From the NCBI GenBank assembly GCA_024239075.1, contig JANBVI010000074.1, positions 62,001 through 126,000 of the forward strand: 64,000 bases of DNA, given 5' to 3'. A program made the translations under genes and the position numbers. Every line of letters begins with the position of its first letter. Positions within the stretch are counted from its first letter, which is position 1. This document shows, piece by piece, positions 9,648 to 19,061 of this stretch. This DNA comes from Fischerella sp. CENA71 (lineage in GTDB: Bacteria > Cyanobacteriota > Cyanobacteriia > Cyanobacteriales > Nostocaceae). The notes under the pieces are model-generated. The model did not search any database and had not been told where the DNA came from. It worked only from the letters and a program-made list of their open reading frames with translations.

Positions 9648-10136
9648 ATGGCAACTTACCAACCAAATGCGGAAGCGATCGCCAATGAAGAATTAATTAA
9701 TGAACTGGTGACAGACACCGCAACTATCAACCATGTAGAAGTGATTGAAAACGTGATTGATAGTCTTGAACAAAATGACAGTGCAATGGTTAGCCAGTCT
9801 CCAGAGGGTAATTATCTCTGGAAATTTACCTATGGTAGTGTAGAAGTTTTTGTCCAGCTTACAGGGACAACAGATGAAGATACGATCACCGTATGGTCTC
9901 CAGTACTAAAATTACCTGCTAAAGATGAACCTAAACTAATGCGACAATTATTAGAGATGAACTGCTCTAGCACTTTTGAATCTCGTTTTGGCATTATTGA
10001 AAATCAAGTTGTTGTACTGGCTACGCGCGCTTTAGCAGAATTATCGGCTGGCGAAGTCTCACGCCTAATTACTGTTGTGGCAACAATCGCCGATAATCAC
10101 GATGAAACTTTACAAGCAGAATTTGGTGCAGCTTAG
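9648..10136 (+). CDS. YbjN-domain (type III secretion chaperone-like fold) protein
   Basis: A 162-aa acidic cytosolic protein with no signal peptide or membrane segment. The layout resembles the YbjN/cyanobacterial DUF1821 group: a helical start, then strands such as NYLWKFTYGSVEVFVQL and ITVWSPVLKLP, followed by LMRQLLEMNCSSTFESRF and VVVLATRALAELSAGEVSRL. Proteins of this group are thought to act as chaperone- or adaptor-like factors, but the biochemical role is not established. GAGGAG precedes the ATG at good spacing. It stands alone between a divergent ureE and a co-oriented lipoate ligase 51 bp downstream. The family call is moderately sure and no function is proposed. Confidence 0.7.
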   Translation: MATYQPNAEAIANEELINELVTDTATINHVEVIENVIDSLEQNDSAMVSQSPEGNYLWKFTYGSVEVFVQLTGTTDEDTITVWSPVLKLPAKDEPKLMRQLLEMNCSSTFESRFGIIENQVVVLATRALAELSAGEVSRLITVVATIADNHDETLQAEFGAA

Positions 10137-10187
10137 ACGATTTTAGATTTTAGATTTTGGATTATGGACTGGGGGTTTGCTGGATAA

Positions 10188-10931
10188 ATGCATAACAAGC
10201 AGATTTGGCGACTAATTCCTTTACTACAAGCCACTGGCGATATTCAGATGGCTATTGATCATTGGTTATTAGAACAGCACTTATCAACACAGCATCCCCC
10301 TTCTTTACGATTTTATACCTGGTCGCCCATCGCTATTTCCCTTGGCTATCATCAACACAAATATCCTCAACACTGGCAGAATTTAACTTGGCAAGGTCAA
10401 AAAATAGACTTGGTGCGGCGTCCCACAGGAGGGCGAGCAGTTCTGCACCAAGGTGATTTAACTTACAGCCTCGTCACATCTGGACTTAGTGGTAGTCGCA
10501 TTGAAGCATACCAAAAAATCTGCGACTTTCTCATTCAAGGATGGCGTCAGCTTGGCATCCATTTACACTACGGCACTGCTGGGCGGGGTTATATCCACAA
10601 TCCTAATTGTTTTGGTACTGCTACAGGTGCAGATTTAATTACAGAAGATGGTTGTAAACTGATTGGTAGCGCTCAGTTGCGACGTGGAGGGGCAATTTTG
10701 CAACATGGTTCAATGCGTTTGCAACCAGATGTCAAATTATTTTCCCAAGTATTTGATGCTGAGTCCTTTACTTGCGTGCAAATTCCGCAAAATTTGAGTA
10801 TTGAAAAGATTATCGAAGTTTTGAGTACAACCGCCAGTGATTATTTTGATATCGAGTTAAATATCCAACCATTTTCTGAAGATGAATGGCAAGCTATTTT
10901 GGCATTAACTACTAAACTGTATAGTTCATAG
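10188..10931 (+). CDS. Lipoate/octanoate-protein ligase family (BPL/LplA) enzyme
   Basis: A biotin/lipoate A/B ligase-fold enzyme of 247 aa that would attach or transfer lipoyl or octanoyl groups to carrier domains of 2-oxoacid dehydrogenases or glycine cleavage H protein. The diagnostic segment RRPTGGRAVLHQGDLTYSLV is present, as is the acyl-pocket Lys in CKLIGSAQLRRGGAILQHGS. The N-terminal part, WRLIPLLQATGDIQMAIDHW, matches the LipM/LplA start. A Cys (NPNCFGTATGADL) lies close to the position of the catalytic cysteine of octanoyltransferase LipM, so that activity is possible. It follows the YbjN-type gene by 51 bp, the spacer being a short TTTTAGATT repeat. Confidence 0.8.
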   Translation: MHNKQIWRLIPLLQATGDIQMAIDHWLLEQHLSTQHPPSLRFYTWSPIAISLGYHQHKYPQHWQNLTWQGQKIDLVRRPTGGRAVLHQGDLTYSLVTSGLSGSRIEAYQKICDFLIQGWRQLGIHLHYGTAGRGYIHNPNCFGTATGADLITEDGCKLIGSAQLRRGGAILQHGSMRLQPDVKLFSQVFDAESFTCVQIPQNLSIEKIIEVLSTTASDYFDIELNIQPFSEDEWQAILALTTKLYSS

Positions 10932-10988
10932 TGAATTGAGGAAAACAAACTCTGCGTCTCTTTGTGTTTTCCTCTGCGTCTTAATTAA

Positions 10989-11324
10989 TTATTTCTTCCA
11001 TATCCTCTCTAACATTTCAATTTGCTTTTTCCTCTCAAGACTCCTCTGTTCTTCAGCATCAAAAATCATCTTGTGTTGATTTTTCAAAGTTTCAAATTCT
11101 TTAATAATCTTAGCCATTTGTTGGTCACGCTGCTTTTTGTACTTATTAAACTGATATTTTCCTAAAATAAAGCCCATGATCAAAGAACTTATGAAAACTA
11201 ATGTAAATAAGCCTACATTCTCATTTGTTTGCTTGATAGATGTTGGCTTATGAGGCTGATCTGTTTGAGAAGGGACTGTCACAGAAACAGCTTGGATATT
11301 TTGAGCAGCTTTAGCAATCAGCAT
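10989..11324 (-). CDS. Small membrane-anchored coiled-coil protein, function unknown
   Basis: No family is recognised. The 111-aa product has a polar N-terminal part, one membrane helix at about residues 38-57 (LFTLVFISSLIMGFILG), then a basic, heptad-rich tail of about 50 residues (KYKKQRDQQMAKIIKEFETL and onward) predicted to be a coiled coil. It lies downstream of kdpC on the same strand, separated by 107 bp with repeats, so membership of the kdp operon is possible but not shown. It is not the truncated KdpD domain found near some cyanobacterial kdp operons. Confidence 0.6.
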   Translation of the reverse strand: MLIAKAAQNIQAVSVTVPSQTDQPHKPTSIKQTNENVGLFTLVFISSLIMGFILGKYQFNKYKKQRDQQMAKIIKEFETLKNQHKMIFDAEEQRSLERKKQIEMLERIWKK

Positions 11325-11431
11325 AATAGAATTATGGTTAAGTAGTTATTTGTGGGTTGTTGATGATTAATAGTGAATGGTTTTTTTTAAAAACTATTAA
11401 CTACTAATCACTAACTACTCACTTCTTAATT

Positions 11432-12076
11432 CTAAGTTGCAGGCTTGAAAGTATCTAACGCTAAATTTAATTTCAAAATATTGACCCCAGGTTCACCAAA
11501 GATACCCAAAAAACGACCATCAGTATTTTGATTGATGAGGGTTTCCAATTGTTGGGGTTGGACTCCTCGCGCCTTTGCGACTCGTAAAATTTGCGCTTTA
11601 GCTGCTTCTGGGGTGATGTGGGGATCAAGGCTAGAACCAGAAGTGTAAACTAAATCGGCAGTGGGCTGCACACCTGCATTCTTGAGACGATTAAAATCGC
11701 CTTCAACTCGTTTACTAGAATCAGGGTTATTGTTACCTTTGATACGCTCCAACAAAGCTGGGTTACTAGGAGCCAAATTACTCGCACCGGAAACACCTGT
11801 TTTTAGTATCCCGGCTTCATCCTTTTTGGGATTAGCAGTACTGTAGCTAGTGGTACTGGGGCGACTGTTAAAATAGCGATCGCTTGTGAAAGGTTGACCA
11901 ATCAGAGCAGAACCGACTATTTCACCTTGACTATTTTTGATCAGACTACCATTTACCTGAGCCGGAAATACAATTTGTCCGAACCCAATCATCACAAAAG
12001 GATAAATAATCGCTGTAATGATCCAAAGTACCAAAGTAGAGCGCACTGCTCTAGTTGCTTCCCGCGCAAAACTCAT
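11432..12076 (-). CDS. kdpC: K+-transporting ATPase subunit KdpC
   Basis: KdpC is the single-span accessory subunit that stabilises and assists the high-affinity KdpFABC potassium pump. In the 214-aa sequence one membrane helix lies near the N terminus (about residues 13-35, LVLWIITAIIYPFVMIGFGQ). The periplasmic domain carries GSALIGQPFTSDRYFNSRPS and, near the end, SGSSLDPHITPEAAKAQ, a family hallmark. The length is normal for KdpC. It is the last kdp gene, three bases after the KdpF-like gene, so it is probably translationally linked. Confidence 0.96.
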   Translation of the reverse strand: MSFAREATRAVRSTLVLWIITAIIYPFVMIGFGQIVFPAQVNGSLIKNSQGEIVGSALIGQPFTSDRYFNSRPSTTSYSTANPKKDEAGILKTGVSGASNLAPSNPALLERIKGNNNPDSSKRVEGDFNRLKNAGVQPTADLVYTSGSSLDPHITPEAAKAQILRVAKARGVQPQQLETLINQNTDGRFLGIFGEPGVNILKLNLALDTFKPAT

Positions 12077-12079
12077 GAT

Positions 12080-12343
12080 TTAAAATTTCTCCGGTACAAA
12101 CATTACAAAAAATAGATATATACAAAGAGCTACTGTGACTATTCCTAATAATCCCAACGCCCAAGCTTGAGTGCGGGAGAATTGTTGATCAGCAGCTAAG
12201 ACTAAAGGTGCAACTACCAAGTTCAAGCAGATGGCGATGAACAAATACAGTGGTAGCTTTTGTCTTTTGCTGGTAGACCAAATTTCAGTCAGTGTCTCTA
12301 ATAGTTGGTCAGATAAAATTGGGTAGCGTTGAATGGGTTTCAT
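12080..12343 (-). CDS. kdpF: KdpF-like small subunit (extended cyanobacterial form, also called KdpG)
   Basis: An 87-aa protein between kdpB and kdpC. The C-terminal helix (ALCIYLFFVMFVPEKF) matches the KdpF signature, a single-span peptide that stabilises the Kdp complex. Here it is preceded by about 55 extra residues with another hydrophobic segment (PLYLFIAICLNLVVAPLVLA). Such longer forms between kdpB and kdpC are known from Anabaena kdp operons. The start at 12343 (MKPIQRYPI) is chosen because the upstream in-frame residues run into the kdpB spacer and lack family similarity. The spacing to kdpC is three bases. Confidence 0.85.
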   Translation of the reverse strand: MKPIQRYPILSDQLLETLTEIWSTSKRQKLPLYLFIAICLNLVVAPLVLAADQQFSRTQAWALGLLGIVTVALCIYLFFVMFVPEKF

Positions 12344-12413
12344 AATTAGTTGGACAAAATTAAATTCGTTTGTGGAGATAGGGAACAGGTGAGACCAGCC
12401 CCCGTTCCCTATT

Positions 12414-14546
12414 TCAAGAAAATGGCAAAATAACATCTATCAACTTGATCGCGATAAACGGGGCGATGATCCCGCCAACACCATATATAAAAATGTTGCG
12501 GCGTAGCAGTTGATCTGCTGTCAGGGGGCGAAACTTTACACCTTTGAGTGCAAGAGGAATTAGAACAGGGATAATTAAAGCGTTGTAAATCAAAGCCGAG
12601 ATAATTGCAGATTGAGCGCTTTTTAATCCCATGATATTTAATGCGCCAATACCAGCAGCTGCAAATATTGTGGGAATAATGGCAAAATACTTAGCAATAT
12701 CATTAGCAATAGAAAACGTTGTCAATGCCCCACGGGTAATCAATAATTGTTTACCGATAGTCACCAAGTCAATTAGCTTCGTGGGGTCAGAGTCTAAGTC
12801 CACCATGTTAGCGGCTTCTTTGGCGGCTTGGGTTCCAGAGTTCATTGCTAAACCCACATTTGCTTGAGCTAGTGCTGGTGCGTCGTTGGTACCATCCCCG
12901 GTCATGGCTACTAATTTACCTTGAGACTGTTCGGAGCGAATCACCTCGATTTTATCTTCTGGAGTTGCCTCAGCAATAAAGTCATCAACTCCCGCTTCTT
13001 CAGCAATTACGGAAGCTGTGATCCGGTTGTCACCTGTAAGCATGATGGTACGCACACCCATACGCCGCAGTTGATCAAATCGTTCTTTAATACCAGGTTT
13101 GACGATATCTTTAAGGTAAATTACGCCGTAAATCTCATCGTTTTTGCAGACAGCTAGAGGAGTACCGCCCAAACGGGAAACTCGCTCAAAGGCTGTATCT
13201 AATTCGGAAGTGTTATTTCCGCCACGAGAACGCACAAAACCTTTGATTGCATCTACTGCACCTTTACGGATTTGTTTACCATCAGCTAAATTAGTGCCAC
13301 TCATCCGGGTTTTAGCAGAAAATTCCACACCTTCGGCCGTGCTTGTGTCAAAATCAACTTTTGCACCAAAGTTCTGAGCAAGTTTTACAATCGATCTGCC
13401 TTCTGGTGTCTCGTCAAAGATGCTAGCAGCTAGGGATACTTGGGCGATGTCTTCGACAGAGTGACCGTTGACGGGGATAAATTCATCAGCCATACGATTG
13501 CCAAAAGTAATTGTGCCTGTTTTATCTAATACCAAACTATTAATATCACCACAGGCTTCTACGGCTCGACCAGAGGTAGCAATCACATTAAATTGCGCGA
13601 CTCTATCCATCCCAGCAATGCCGATCGCACTCAGTAAACCACCAATTGTCGTGGGAATTAATGCTACTAACAGTGAAATCAAAATGGCAACGCTAGCACC
13701 AGCCCGTAAACTGTTCCCTGCTTCTGCTCCGTATATAGTACTGATAAAGTTAGCAATGTAACCTGCAAAGGGAGGAATCGTGGCTACAACAATCAGAAAT
13801 ACCTGCGTCAGGACTGCTAAAAGTACCGTCAAGGCGATTTCGTTAGGAGTTTTGGTACGTTTTGCACCTTCTACTAAAGAAATCATGCGATCGATAAAAC
13901 CCTGACCCGGATCGGCTGTGATGCGGATTTTTAATTCATCAGACAATAACCGCGTACCACCAGTCACAGAACTAGCAATATCTGTACCTGGTTGCTTAAG
14001 TACAGGCGCAGATTCCCCGGTAATAGCAGACTCATCCACCGAGCCAATACCCTCAATCACTTCGCCATCGGCGGGTATCATGTCATTAGCAATGACTTTG
14101 ACCAAATCACCCCGGCGCAGTTCTGTAGAATTCACTTCTTGAATAGAACTATCTGGGAGAATTTTACGAGCAATTGTATGCGATCGCGTCGCTCTCAAAG
14201 TATCTGCTTGTGCTTTTCCTCGCCCTTCAGCCACAGCTTCAGCAAAGTTAGCAAACAGAACTGTGAGAAATAGAATTAAGCAAATCAACCCGTTTAACAA
14301 ACGCTGCTGGTTAAATGGAAGTTGTATAGTTCCAAATAAATTCGGCTCAAGGGTGACAAAAAAAGTAACAATTGTCCCCACCCAGACAATAAACATTACT
14401 GGGTTTTTCACAGCAATTCGCGGGTTGAGTTTCACAAATGACTCTTTAATCGCCCTTTGATACAATCCCCGCATATCTGCTTTAGGAGTATGTTTGCGCG
14501 AGTCCCGTGTTCCCTGTGGCATACGTGGTGGTCGAGTAGTTTTCAT
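12414..14546 (-). CDS. kdpB: K+-transporting P-type ATPase catalytic subunit KdpB
   Basis: KdpB is the P-type ATPase subunit that energises potassium import by KdpA. The 710-aa product shows the P-type landmarks in order: the actuator TGES ([12 protein letters not shown]), the phosphorylation motif DKTGTIT, and the hinge [18 protein letters not shown]. Membrane helices group at residues about 50-90, 235-310 and 590-705, the usual topology. The basic N-terminal tail ([12 protein letters not shown]) is short. kdpA lies upstream on the same strand, but a 342-bp gap with a 21-bp tandem repeat array separates them. kdpF follows after 70 bp. Confidence 0.98.
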   Translation of the reverse strand: MKTTRPPRMPQGTRDSRKHTPKADMRGLYQRAIKESFVKLNPRIAVKNPVMFIVWVGTIVTFFVTLEPNLFGTIQLPFNQQRLLNGLICLILFLTVLFANFAEAVAEGRGKAQADTLRATRSHTIARKILPDSSIQEVNSTELRRGDLVKVIANDMIPADGEVIEGIGSVDESAITGESAPVLKQPGTDIASSVTGGTRLLSDELKIRITADPGQGFIDRMISLVEGAKRTKTPNEIALTVLLAVLTQVFLIVVATIPPFAGYIANFISTIYGAEAGNSLRAGASVAILISLLVALIPTTIGGLLSAIGIAGMDRVAQFNVIATSGRAVEACGDINSLVLDKTGTITFGNRMADEFIPVNGHSVEDIAQVSLAASIFDETPEGRSIVKLAQNFGAKVDFDTSTAEGVEFSAKTRMSGTNLADGKQIRKGAVDAIKGFVRSRGGNNTSELDTAFERVSRLGGTPLAVCKNDEIYGVIYLKDIVKPGIKERFDQLRRMGVRTIMLTGDNRITASVIAEEAGVDDFIAEATPEDKIEVIRSEQSQGKLVAMTGDGTNDAPALAQANVGLAMNSGTQAAKEAANMVDLDSDPTKLIDLVTIGKQLLITRGALTTFSIANDIAKYFAIIPTIFAAAGIGALNIMGLKSAQSAIISALIYNALIIPVLIPLALKGVKFRPLTADQLLRRNIFIYGVGGIIAPFIAIKLIDVILPFS

Positions 14547-14888
14547 AAATTTTGGTTATTTGTCATTGGACTTTAAGAGTCGTCTTTCTGTAAACAAGTA
14601 TTTGTATTTCGCTGATGAGTGTTTGATACTCGACGACGGGTCTTTTATACTCGACGACGAGTGTTTGATAGTCGATGACGGGTCTTTTATACTCGACGAC
14701 GGGTCTTTTATACTCGGCGACGGGTCTTTTATACTCGGCGACGAGTCTTTTATACTCGGCGACGGGTCTTTTATACTCGACGACGGGTGTTTTATACTCG
14801 ACGACGGGTGTTTTATACTCGACGACGGGTGTTTTATACTGGGCGACGGGTCTTTTATACTCGATTGATACTTCTCCCTAATCCCCAA
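14547..14888. other. kdpA-kdpB intergenic gap
   Basis: A 342-bp gap inside an otherwise compact operon, mostly occupied by twelve copies of a 21-bp unit (14617-14868). Reading frames run through the repeats on both strands only because 21 is a multiple of three. The minus-strand frame, starting at TTG 14888 directly after the kdpA stop, would encode SSSIKDP-type heptapeptides, and no homologue is recognised. Not annotated as a gene. Confidence 0.7.
14617..14868. repeat. 21-bp tandem repeat array, 12 units
   Basis: Consensus GGGTCTTTTATACTCGACGAC, with variants GAGTGTTTGATACTCGACGAC (first unit) and GGGTGTTTTATACTCGACGAC. Unit starts are 14617, 14638, 14659, 14680, 14701 and so on every 21 bp. 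The last unit is degenerate. A single diverged copy of the seed, GTGTTTGATACTCGTCGTCG, lies near 2640 after hgdD. Confidence 0.95.
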
Positions 14889-16628
14889 TCACCCATTTGC
14901 AATTTGAAAAAATTCGCCAATCGGGCCAAATGCCAGTACTGGAAAGAAAGTAAGTGCGCTTAAGATTAAAATTACGCCTGCGGTTACGCCTGTAAATAAT
15001 CCGGTGTCGGTTCGCAATGTGCCTGTTGTTAAAGGCACTGGTTGTTTGCGGGAAATACTGTCGGCGAGTAAGAGTAAACCGACAATTGGGATGTAGCGTC
15101 CTGCTAGGAGACTGAAGCAAGTACTGAGGTTCCACCACAGAGCAGTTATAGTTGGGGCTGTACCTGTGACGATCGCTAAAGGTGAGGGTTGAGAATCGCC
15201 CAAACCTTCAAACCCGGAACCGTTATTCGCAGCAGCAGAAGCGTATTCGTAAATGACTTGAGCAAAACCGTGAAAACCAGGATTACTAATTCCTGCTAGT
15301 TGATCGGGAAATGCTAAGGTAATAGCAGCTGGAATCATAATGGCGATGGGGTGAACTAGCAAAATTAGAAAACTTGCTAGGACTACTTCCCGTTTTTCTA
15401 TTTTGCGTCCGAGAAATTCTGGTGTGCGTCCTACCATCAACCCTGTAGCAAATACAGCCAAGATTAAATAAGCAAATAAATAAGCTGTTCCCGTACCCTG
15501 TCCACCAAAGACGATTTGCAACAACATGTTGGCAAGGGTGACGAAACCACCGCTAGGCATAAACGAATCATGTAAACTGTTCACAGCCCCGCACATGCTA
15601 GCAGTAGTTATGGCTGCGTATAAAGCAGATTGCGCCCAGCCAAAGCGAATTTCTTTACCTTCGAGGTTTGGTTGCTGACTACCCAACAAAGCATTTACAG
15701 CTGGATTTCCGTTGTATTCGCCAATGGCTGTAATAATTACAAAACCTACAAGAATCGCAAAGGGGATACTGTATACTAACCAAGCTTGCTTAATGTTATT
15801 GGCAAAGATACCGTAGGTGTAAATTAGGGAGCTGGGGATTGAGAGAATTGCTACTAGTTGAACCAGATTTGTAAAACCGTTGGGATTTTCAAAGGGGTGA
15901 GCTGAGTTAATCGCAAAGAATCCGCCGCCGTTTTCTCCTAATTCTTTGATAATTTCAAAATGAGCTACAGGGCCACGAGCGATCGCCTGACTTATATTAG
16001 GATCTTCTAAAGTCGGAACTATAACTGGCCCTCCTAATGTTTCCGGGACACCAGCAGCCATGAGAGCGATCGCACCTACAATACTAATTGGTAGTAAAAT
16101 TCGTGTAATTGAGCGAATTAAATCTACATAAAAGTTACCCAAGGGTTTACCTGTTAATCCGCGAATAAAGGCGATTCCTACTGCTATTCCTGTCGCTGCG
16201 GAGGTAAACATATGATACCCCAGTCCCAACATTTGACTGGCGTAACTCATGTAAGTTTCACCAGAGTAATGCTGCTGGTTAGTATTAGTAATAAAGGAAA
16301 TTGTGGTATGTAGGGCTGTGTCCCAAGTTGGCGCACCAACCTTTGTTGGATTGAGGGGTAGCCATCCCTGATTTGTGATAATTAAAAAGATCAGCAACCC
16401 CATCACAATGTTGCTATATATAATAGCTCTTGCATACTGCCACCCCGTCATATTTTCTTTAGTTTGCACACCAACAAAGGAGTAAAGCACTCGCTCCACT
16501 GGGTTCAAAATTGGGTCGAGAAAAGTCCGTTTTTCTTGAAAAACAAGCGCCATATATCGCCCAAAAAAGGGCGTAAGTGCTACTAAAATAAGTAGCGTTA
16601 AGGCTATTTGAATCCATCCTTCCAGCAT
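14889..16628 (-). CDS. kdpA: K+-transporting ATPase pore subunit KdpA
   Basis: KdpA is the potassium-binding, channel-like subunit of the Kdp pump in the plasma membrane. The 579-aa product is highly hydrophobic with about ten membrane helices. The selectivity-filter-like stretches of the family are visible: [15 protein letters not shown]-type first loop, [36 protein letters not shown] and [10 protein letters not shown]. The length is usual. It is the first gene of the kdpA-kdpB-kdpF-kdpC operon. A divergent control region of 378 bp upstream contains a perfect inverted repeat and the start of a sensor kinase gene. Confidence 0.98.
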   Translation of the reverse strand: MLEGWIQIALTLLILVALTPFFGRYMALVFQEKRTFLDPILNPVERVLYSFVGVQTKENMTGWQYARAIIYSNIVMGLLIFLIITNQGWLPLNPTKVGAPTWDTALHTTISFITNTNQQHYSGETYMSYASQMLGLGYHMFTSAATGIAVGIAFIRGLTGKPLGNFYVDLIRSITRILLPISIVGAIALMAAGVPETLGGPVIVPTLEDPNISQAIARGPVAHFEIIKELGENGGGFFAINSAHPFENPNGFTNLVQLVAILSIPSSLIYTYGIFANNIKQAWLVYSIPFAILVGFVIITAIGEYNGNPAVNALLGSQQPNLEGKEIRFGWAQSALYAAITTASMCGAVNSLHDSFMPSGGFVTLANMLLQIVFGGQGTGTAYLFAYLILAVFATGLMVGRTPEFLGRKIEKREVVLASFLILLVHPIAIMIPAAITLAFPDQLAGISNPGFHGFAQVIYEYASAAANNGSGFEGLGDSQPSPLAIVTGTAPTITALWWNLSTCFSLLAGRYIPIVGLLLLADSISRKQPVPLTTGTLRTDTGLFTGVTAGVILILSALTFFPVLAFGPIGEFFQIANG

Positions 16629-17006
16629 GAATTAGTTAAACTCCATGATTTGTCATTGGTCATTGGTTAGAGTTTAAAAGGCTTTTTATCAGTCTAATTT
16701 CAGTCAATTGTGGGTAAAGCTACAAACATTGAATGCTTGATAATTGGTAACAATTACATCATCGATTTCTTTGAGAAACAAAACAATAATTAGAAGGAAT
16801 AAAAGTCAGTTTATTTTTTGAAATTTACTATTTATCACAAGATATAGAGTAAATGTAAACGTGTTTAGATATTTCATAAACGCTAGATATAGACATATCT
16901 AAACACCAGATTATTAAAGAAGTCGGGTATCTGACCTTTCAATTCTCACAATTCTTTGATAATTGTTATATTTTTAATAGAATTAAGTGGTGGGATTACT
17001 TTGTGA
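16629..17006. promoter_or_regulatory. Divergent control region kdpA / sensor kinase
   Basis: A 378-bp AT-rich region between divergent genes that must hold the promoters of the kdp operon and the two-component genes. A strong inverted repeat at 16861-16906 is annotated separately. Near the left end is a short TTGTCATTGGTCATTGG heptamer-like tract. Confidence 0.6.
16861..16906. promoter_or_regulatory. Perfect 12-bp inverted repeat, candidate operator
   Basis: GTGTTTAGATAT (16861-16872) and ATATCTAAACAC (16895-16906) are exact reverse complements. A third half-site, TAGATAT (16884-16890), forms a nested palindrome TAGATAT-AGAC-ATATCTA with the right arm. It lies midway between kdpA and the kinase gene. 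Such dyads are typical sites for response regulators with HTH domains, and the nearby NarL-type regulator is the natural candidate. The binding protein is inferred. Confidence 0.6.
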
Positions 17007-18110
17007 ATGATATCTTTAAAAACCAAATTGCAGTCTCAGAACTGGTGCTTGAGTAAAATTTTACTGATATTGGGAGTATTTCTTGTTATTGAAACTCTAG
17101 AATATTCCACCCCAAGTGACTATGTATTTGGATATCTTCACAGTGGGGCAATTTTATTAGTAAATTCTTGGTTTGGTGAAAAAGCAACTGTACAGGCGAC
17201 ATTTGTTGCTGTTTGCTTAACGATGTTAAATGCGTGGATACCAGGAAGAGAAGCAATTAGAATTTCGACAGTTGCAAGTCGAGTGATTGCTTCAATGGCG
17301 TTGATGTTGACAGGATTTTTGAGTCAACGCCTACGACGTTCCCAACAAGCCATTGCTTTGACCCAAGCTAAGTTAGAATCACAAGAACAATTGGTTAGAC
17401 TGCGAGAAGATTTTGCTTCTACTCTGACTCATGATCTTAAAACACCATTGTTGGGAGCAATTGAAACTATCAAAGCATTTCAGGAAGAAAAATTTGGCAC
17501 TGTTTCGCCAGTACAGCAGAAAGTCCTAGCCACAATGGAACGCAGTCATGAGACTTCTCTACAATTTGTCGAAACATTATTGGATGTCTATCGTAACGAT
17601 ACTGAAGGTTTGAAATTAAATTTAAACCCTGTTGATTTAGTAGCGATCGCAGAGAATGTTACTGGTAACTTAGCTAGTATAGCTGCCAATCGTCGTGTTT
17701 ATATCACTTTTAGCTATGGAGACTCAGATTTTCGACAATCTTTGTGGGTCTTAGGTGATACTCTGCAACTAGAACGAGTTTTTACTAATCTTTTGGTAAA
17801 TGCGATTAACCATTCTCGACGCGGGGGTAATGTGGAAGTGGTGCTAGAATCCCAAGCATCTTACCAAATCGTCAAAATACTAGATACCGGCGCAGGTATT
17901 TTATCTCACGAATTTTCTCATTTATTTGAAAGATTTTATCAAGGGCAGAGCGATCGCCAAGCCAAAGGTTCGGGATTAGGGCTTTATCTATCTCGCCAAA
18001 TTATCGAAGCTCACGGTGGTACAATTTGGGCAGAGAACCGAGTCAATTCAACTGGAGCAATCTTTGGTTTTAAACTCCCGGTTTATCCTCATTCAATAAA
18101 TAGCCAATAA
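17007..18110 (+). CDS. Membrane sensor histidine kinase
   Basis: A 367-aa kinase with an N-terminal membrane module: three or four hydrophobic segments between residues about 17 and 108, without a large extracellular loop. A short coiled linker follows (QAKLESQEQLVRLREDFAS), then the phosphoacceptor box TLTHDLKTPLLGA and an ATPase domain with NLLVNAINHS, DTGAGI and GSGLGLYLSRQIIE. It is followed 46 bp later by a NarL-type response regulator, so the two form a cognate pair. Being divergent from kdpA suggests, but does not prove, that it controls potassium or osmotic response. It has neither the KdpD nor the Usp domain of classical KdpD. Confidence 0.9.
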   Translation: MISLKTKLQSQNWCLSKILLILGVFLVIETLEYSTPSDYVFGYLHSGAILLVNSWFGEKATVQATFVAVCLTMLNAWIPGREAIRISTVASRVIASMALMLTGFLSQRLRRSQQAIALTQAKLESQEQLVRLREDFASTLTHDLKTPLLGAIETIKAFQEEKFGTVSPVQQKVLATMERSHETSLQFVETLLDVYRNDTEGLKLNLNPVDLVAIAENVTGNLASIAANRRVYITFSYGDSDFRQSLWVLGDTLQLERVFTNLLVNAINHSRRGGNVEVVLESQASYQIVKILDTGAGILSHEFSHLFERFYQGQSDRQAKGSGLGLYLSRQIIEAHGGTIWAENRVNSTGAIFGFKLPVYPHSINSQ

Positions 18111-18156
18111 CTATAAAACTGCTAACTGATAACTGATAACTGATAACTGTTCCTCA

Positions 18157-18822
18157 ATGGCTTCTACCCCACTCAAAATTCTTCTAGTTGAAGATGATGA
18201 ACTTTTTCGCCTGGGATTGCGCGTTAGATTGCAACAAGAACCAGGGTTAGAAATTATTGCTGAGACAGAAGACGGTGAAACAGCAGTTGAGTTAGCCAAA
18301 GAACATTCTCTTGATATTGTACTTTTGGATGTGGGATTGCCTGGTATTGGAGGTATTGAAGCATGTCGCCAAATTAAACAGTTACATCCCCAACTTCCAG
18401 TATTAGTTTTGACTTCCCATTTCCAAAAACCCTTAATTTCCCGGTTAATTGCAGCAGGCGCACAAGGCTATTGTTTGAAAGGAATTGCTGCGGAAAAATT
18501 AGTATTAGCGCTACGTTCTGTAGCTGGGGGTGCATCTTGGTGGGATGAAACAGCAACTCAAGAAATTCGTTCCAAGTTTGAGTCAATTCCTGGCGAAAAA
18601 AATATCGAAAATTTACCCGTCATTATCAATACACTCACACAACGAGAACAGGAAATTCTCTCACTCATCGCCCAAGGAAAAACAAATCAAGAAATAGCGG
18701 AAGCACTATATATTACAACAGGTACAGTTAGAGTTCATGTTCATGCAATTTTACATAAATTAGAGGTACGCGATCGCACTCAAGCAGTTATTATCGCGAT
18801 GCAAACGGGTTTGATTAAATAA
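18157..18822 (+). CDS. NarL/FixJ-family response regulator
   Basis: A DNA-binding response regulator of 221 aa. The receiver (about residues 6-120) shows ILLVEDDELFRLGL, the phosphoacceptor region IVLLDVGLPGIGG and the conserved Lys in GYCLKGIAAEKL. The LuxR-type HTH is at about 155-218 (LTQREQEILSLIAQGKTNQE, then IAEALYITTGTVRVHVHAI). It follows the sensor kinase and is probably co-transcribed with it; the 46-bp spacer contains AACTGATAACTGATAACTG repeats. Target promoters are unknown, with the divergent kdp region as the nearest candidate. Confidence 0.94.
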   Translation: MASTPLKILLVEDDELFRLGLRVRLQQEPGLEIIAETEDGETAVELAKEHSLDIVLLDVGLPGIGGIEACRQIKQLHPQLPVLVLTSHFQKPLISRLIAAGAQGYCLKGIAAEKLVLALRSVAGGASWWDETATQEIRSKFESIPGEKNIENLPVIINTLTQREQEILSLIAQGKTNQEIAEALYITTGTVRVHVHAILHKLEVRDRTQAVIIAMQTGLIK

Positions 18823-18842
18823 ATCATTCGCAGGTGTTCAGA

Positions 18843-18956
18843 CAATATTTCTAGGTTAAGGATTTTTCGTCATAATTTGGGCCATGTAGAGACGCGCCAT
18901 GGCGCGTCTCTGGTGGGTTTAAATGTCAATCGATTTGTCTTATCCGAGCAGTATTG
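18843..18956 (+). mobile_element. MITE-like element, 114 bp, with 10-bp target duplication
   Basis: The element runs from CAATATTTCTAGGTTAAGG to TCTTATCCGAGCAGTATTG and contains a hairpin GTAGAGACGCGCCATGGCGCGTCTC. It is flanked by identical 10-bp direct repeats GGTGTTCAGA at 18833-18842 and 18957-18966. Related copies with their own duplications lie at 41659-41799 and 57136-57249. It has no coding capacity, so it would need a transposase supplied in trans. Confidence 0.85.
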
Positions 18957-19061
18957 GGTGTTCAGATCCCCGACTTTTTCAAAAAGTCGGGGATCTTAAT
19001 AGTCGCAAACACCACAAGAATATTCAGGTTTCAAATGACAAACTTCAATCTCCAATCCCCT

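Noticed and set aside
14618-14881. Plus-strand repetitive open frames (SFILDDG and GLLYSTT types).
   Set aside because: They are by-products of a 21-bp tandem repeat that leaves all frames open.
17007-18110. KdpD sensor of the kdp operon.
   Set aside because: No KdpD N-terminal domain or Usp domain and no four-helix KdpD bundle; the partner is NarL-type, not KdpE (OmpR-type).
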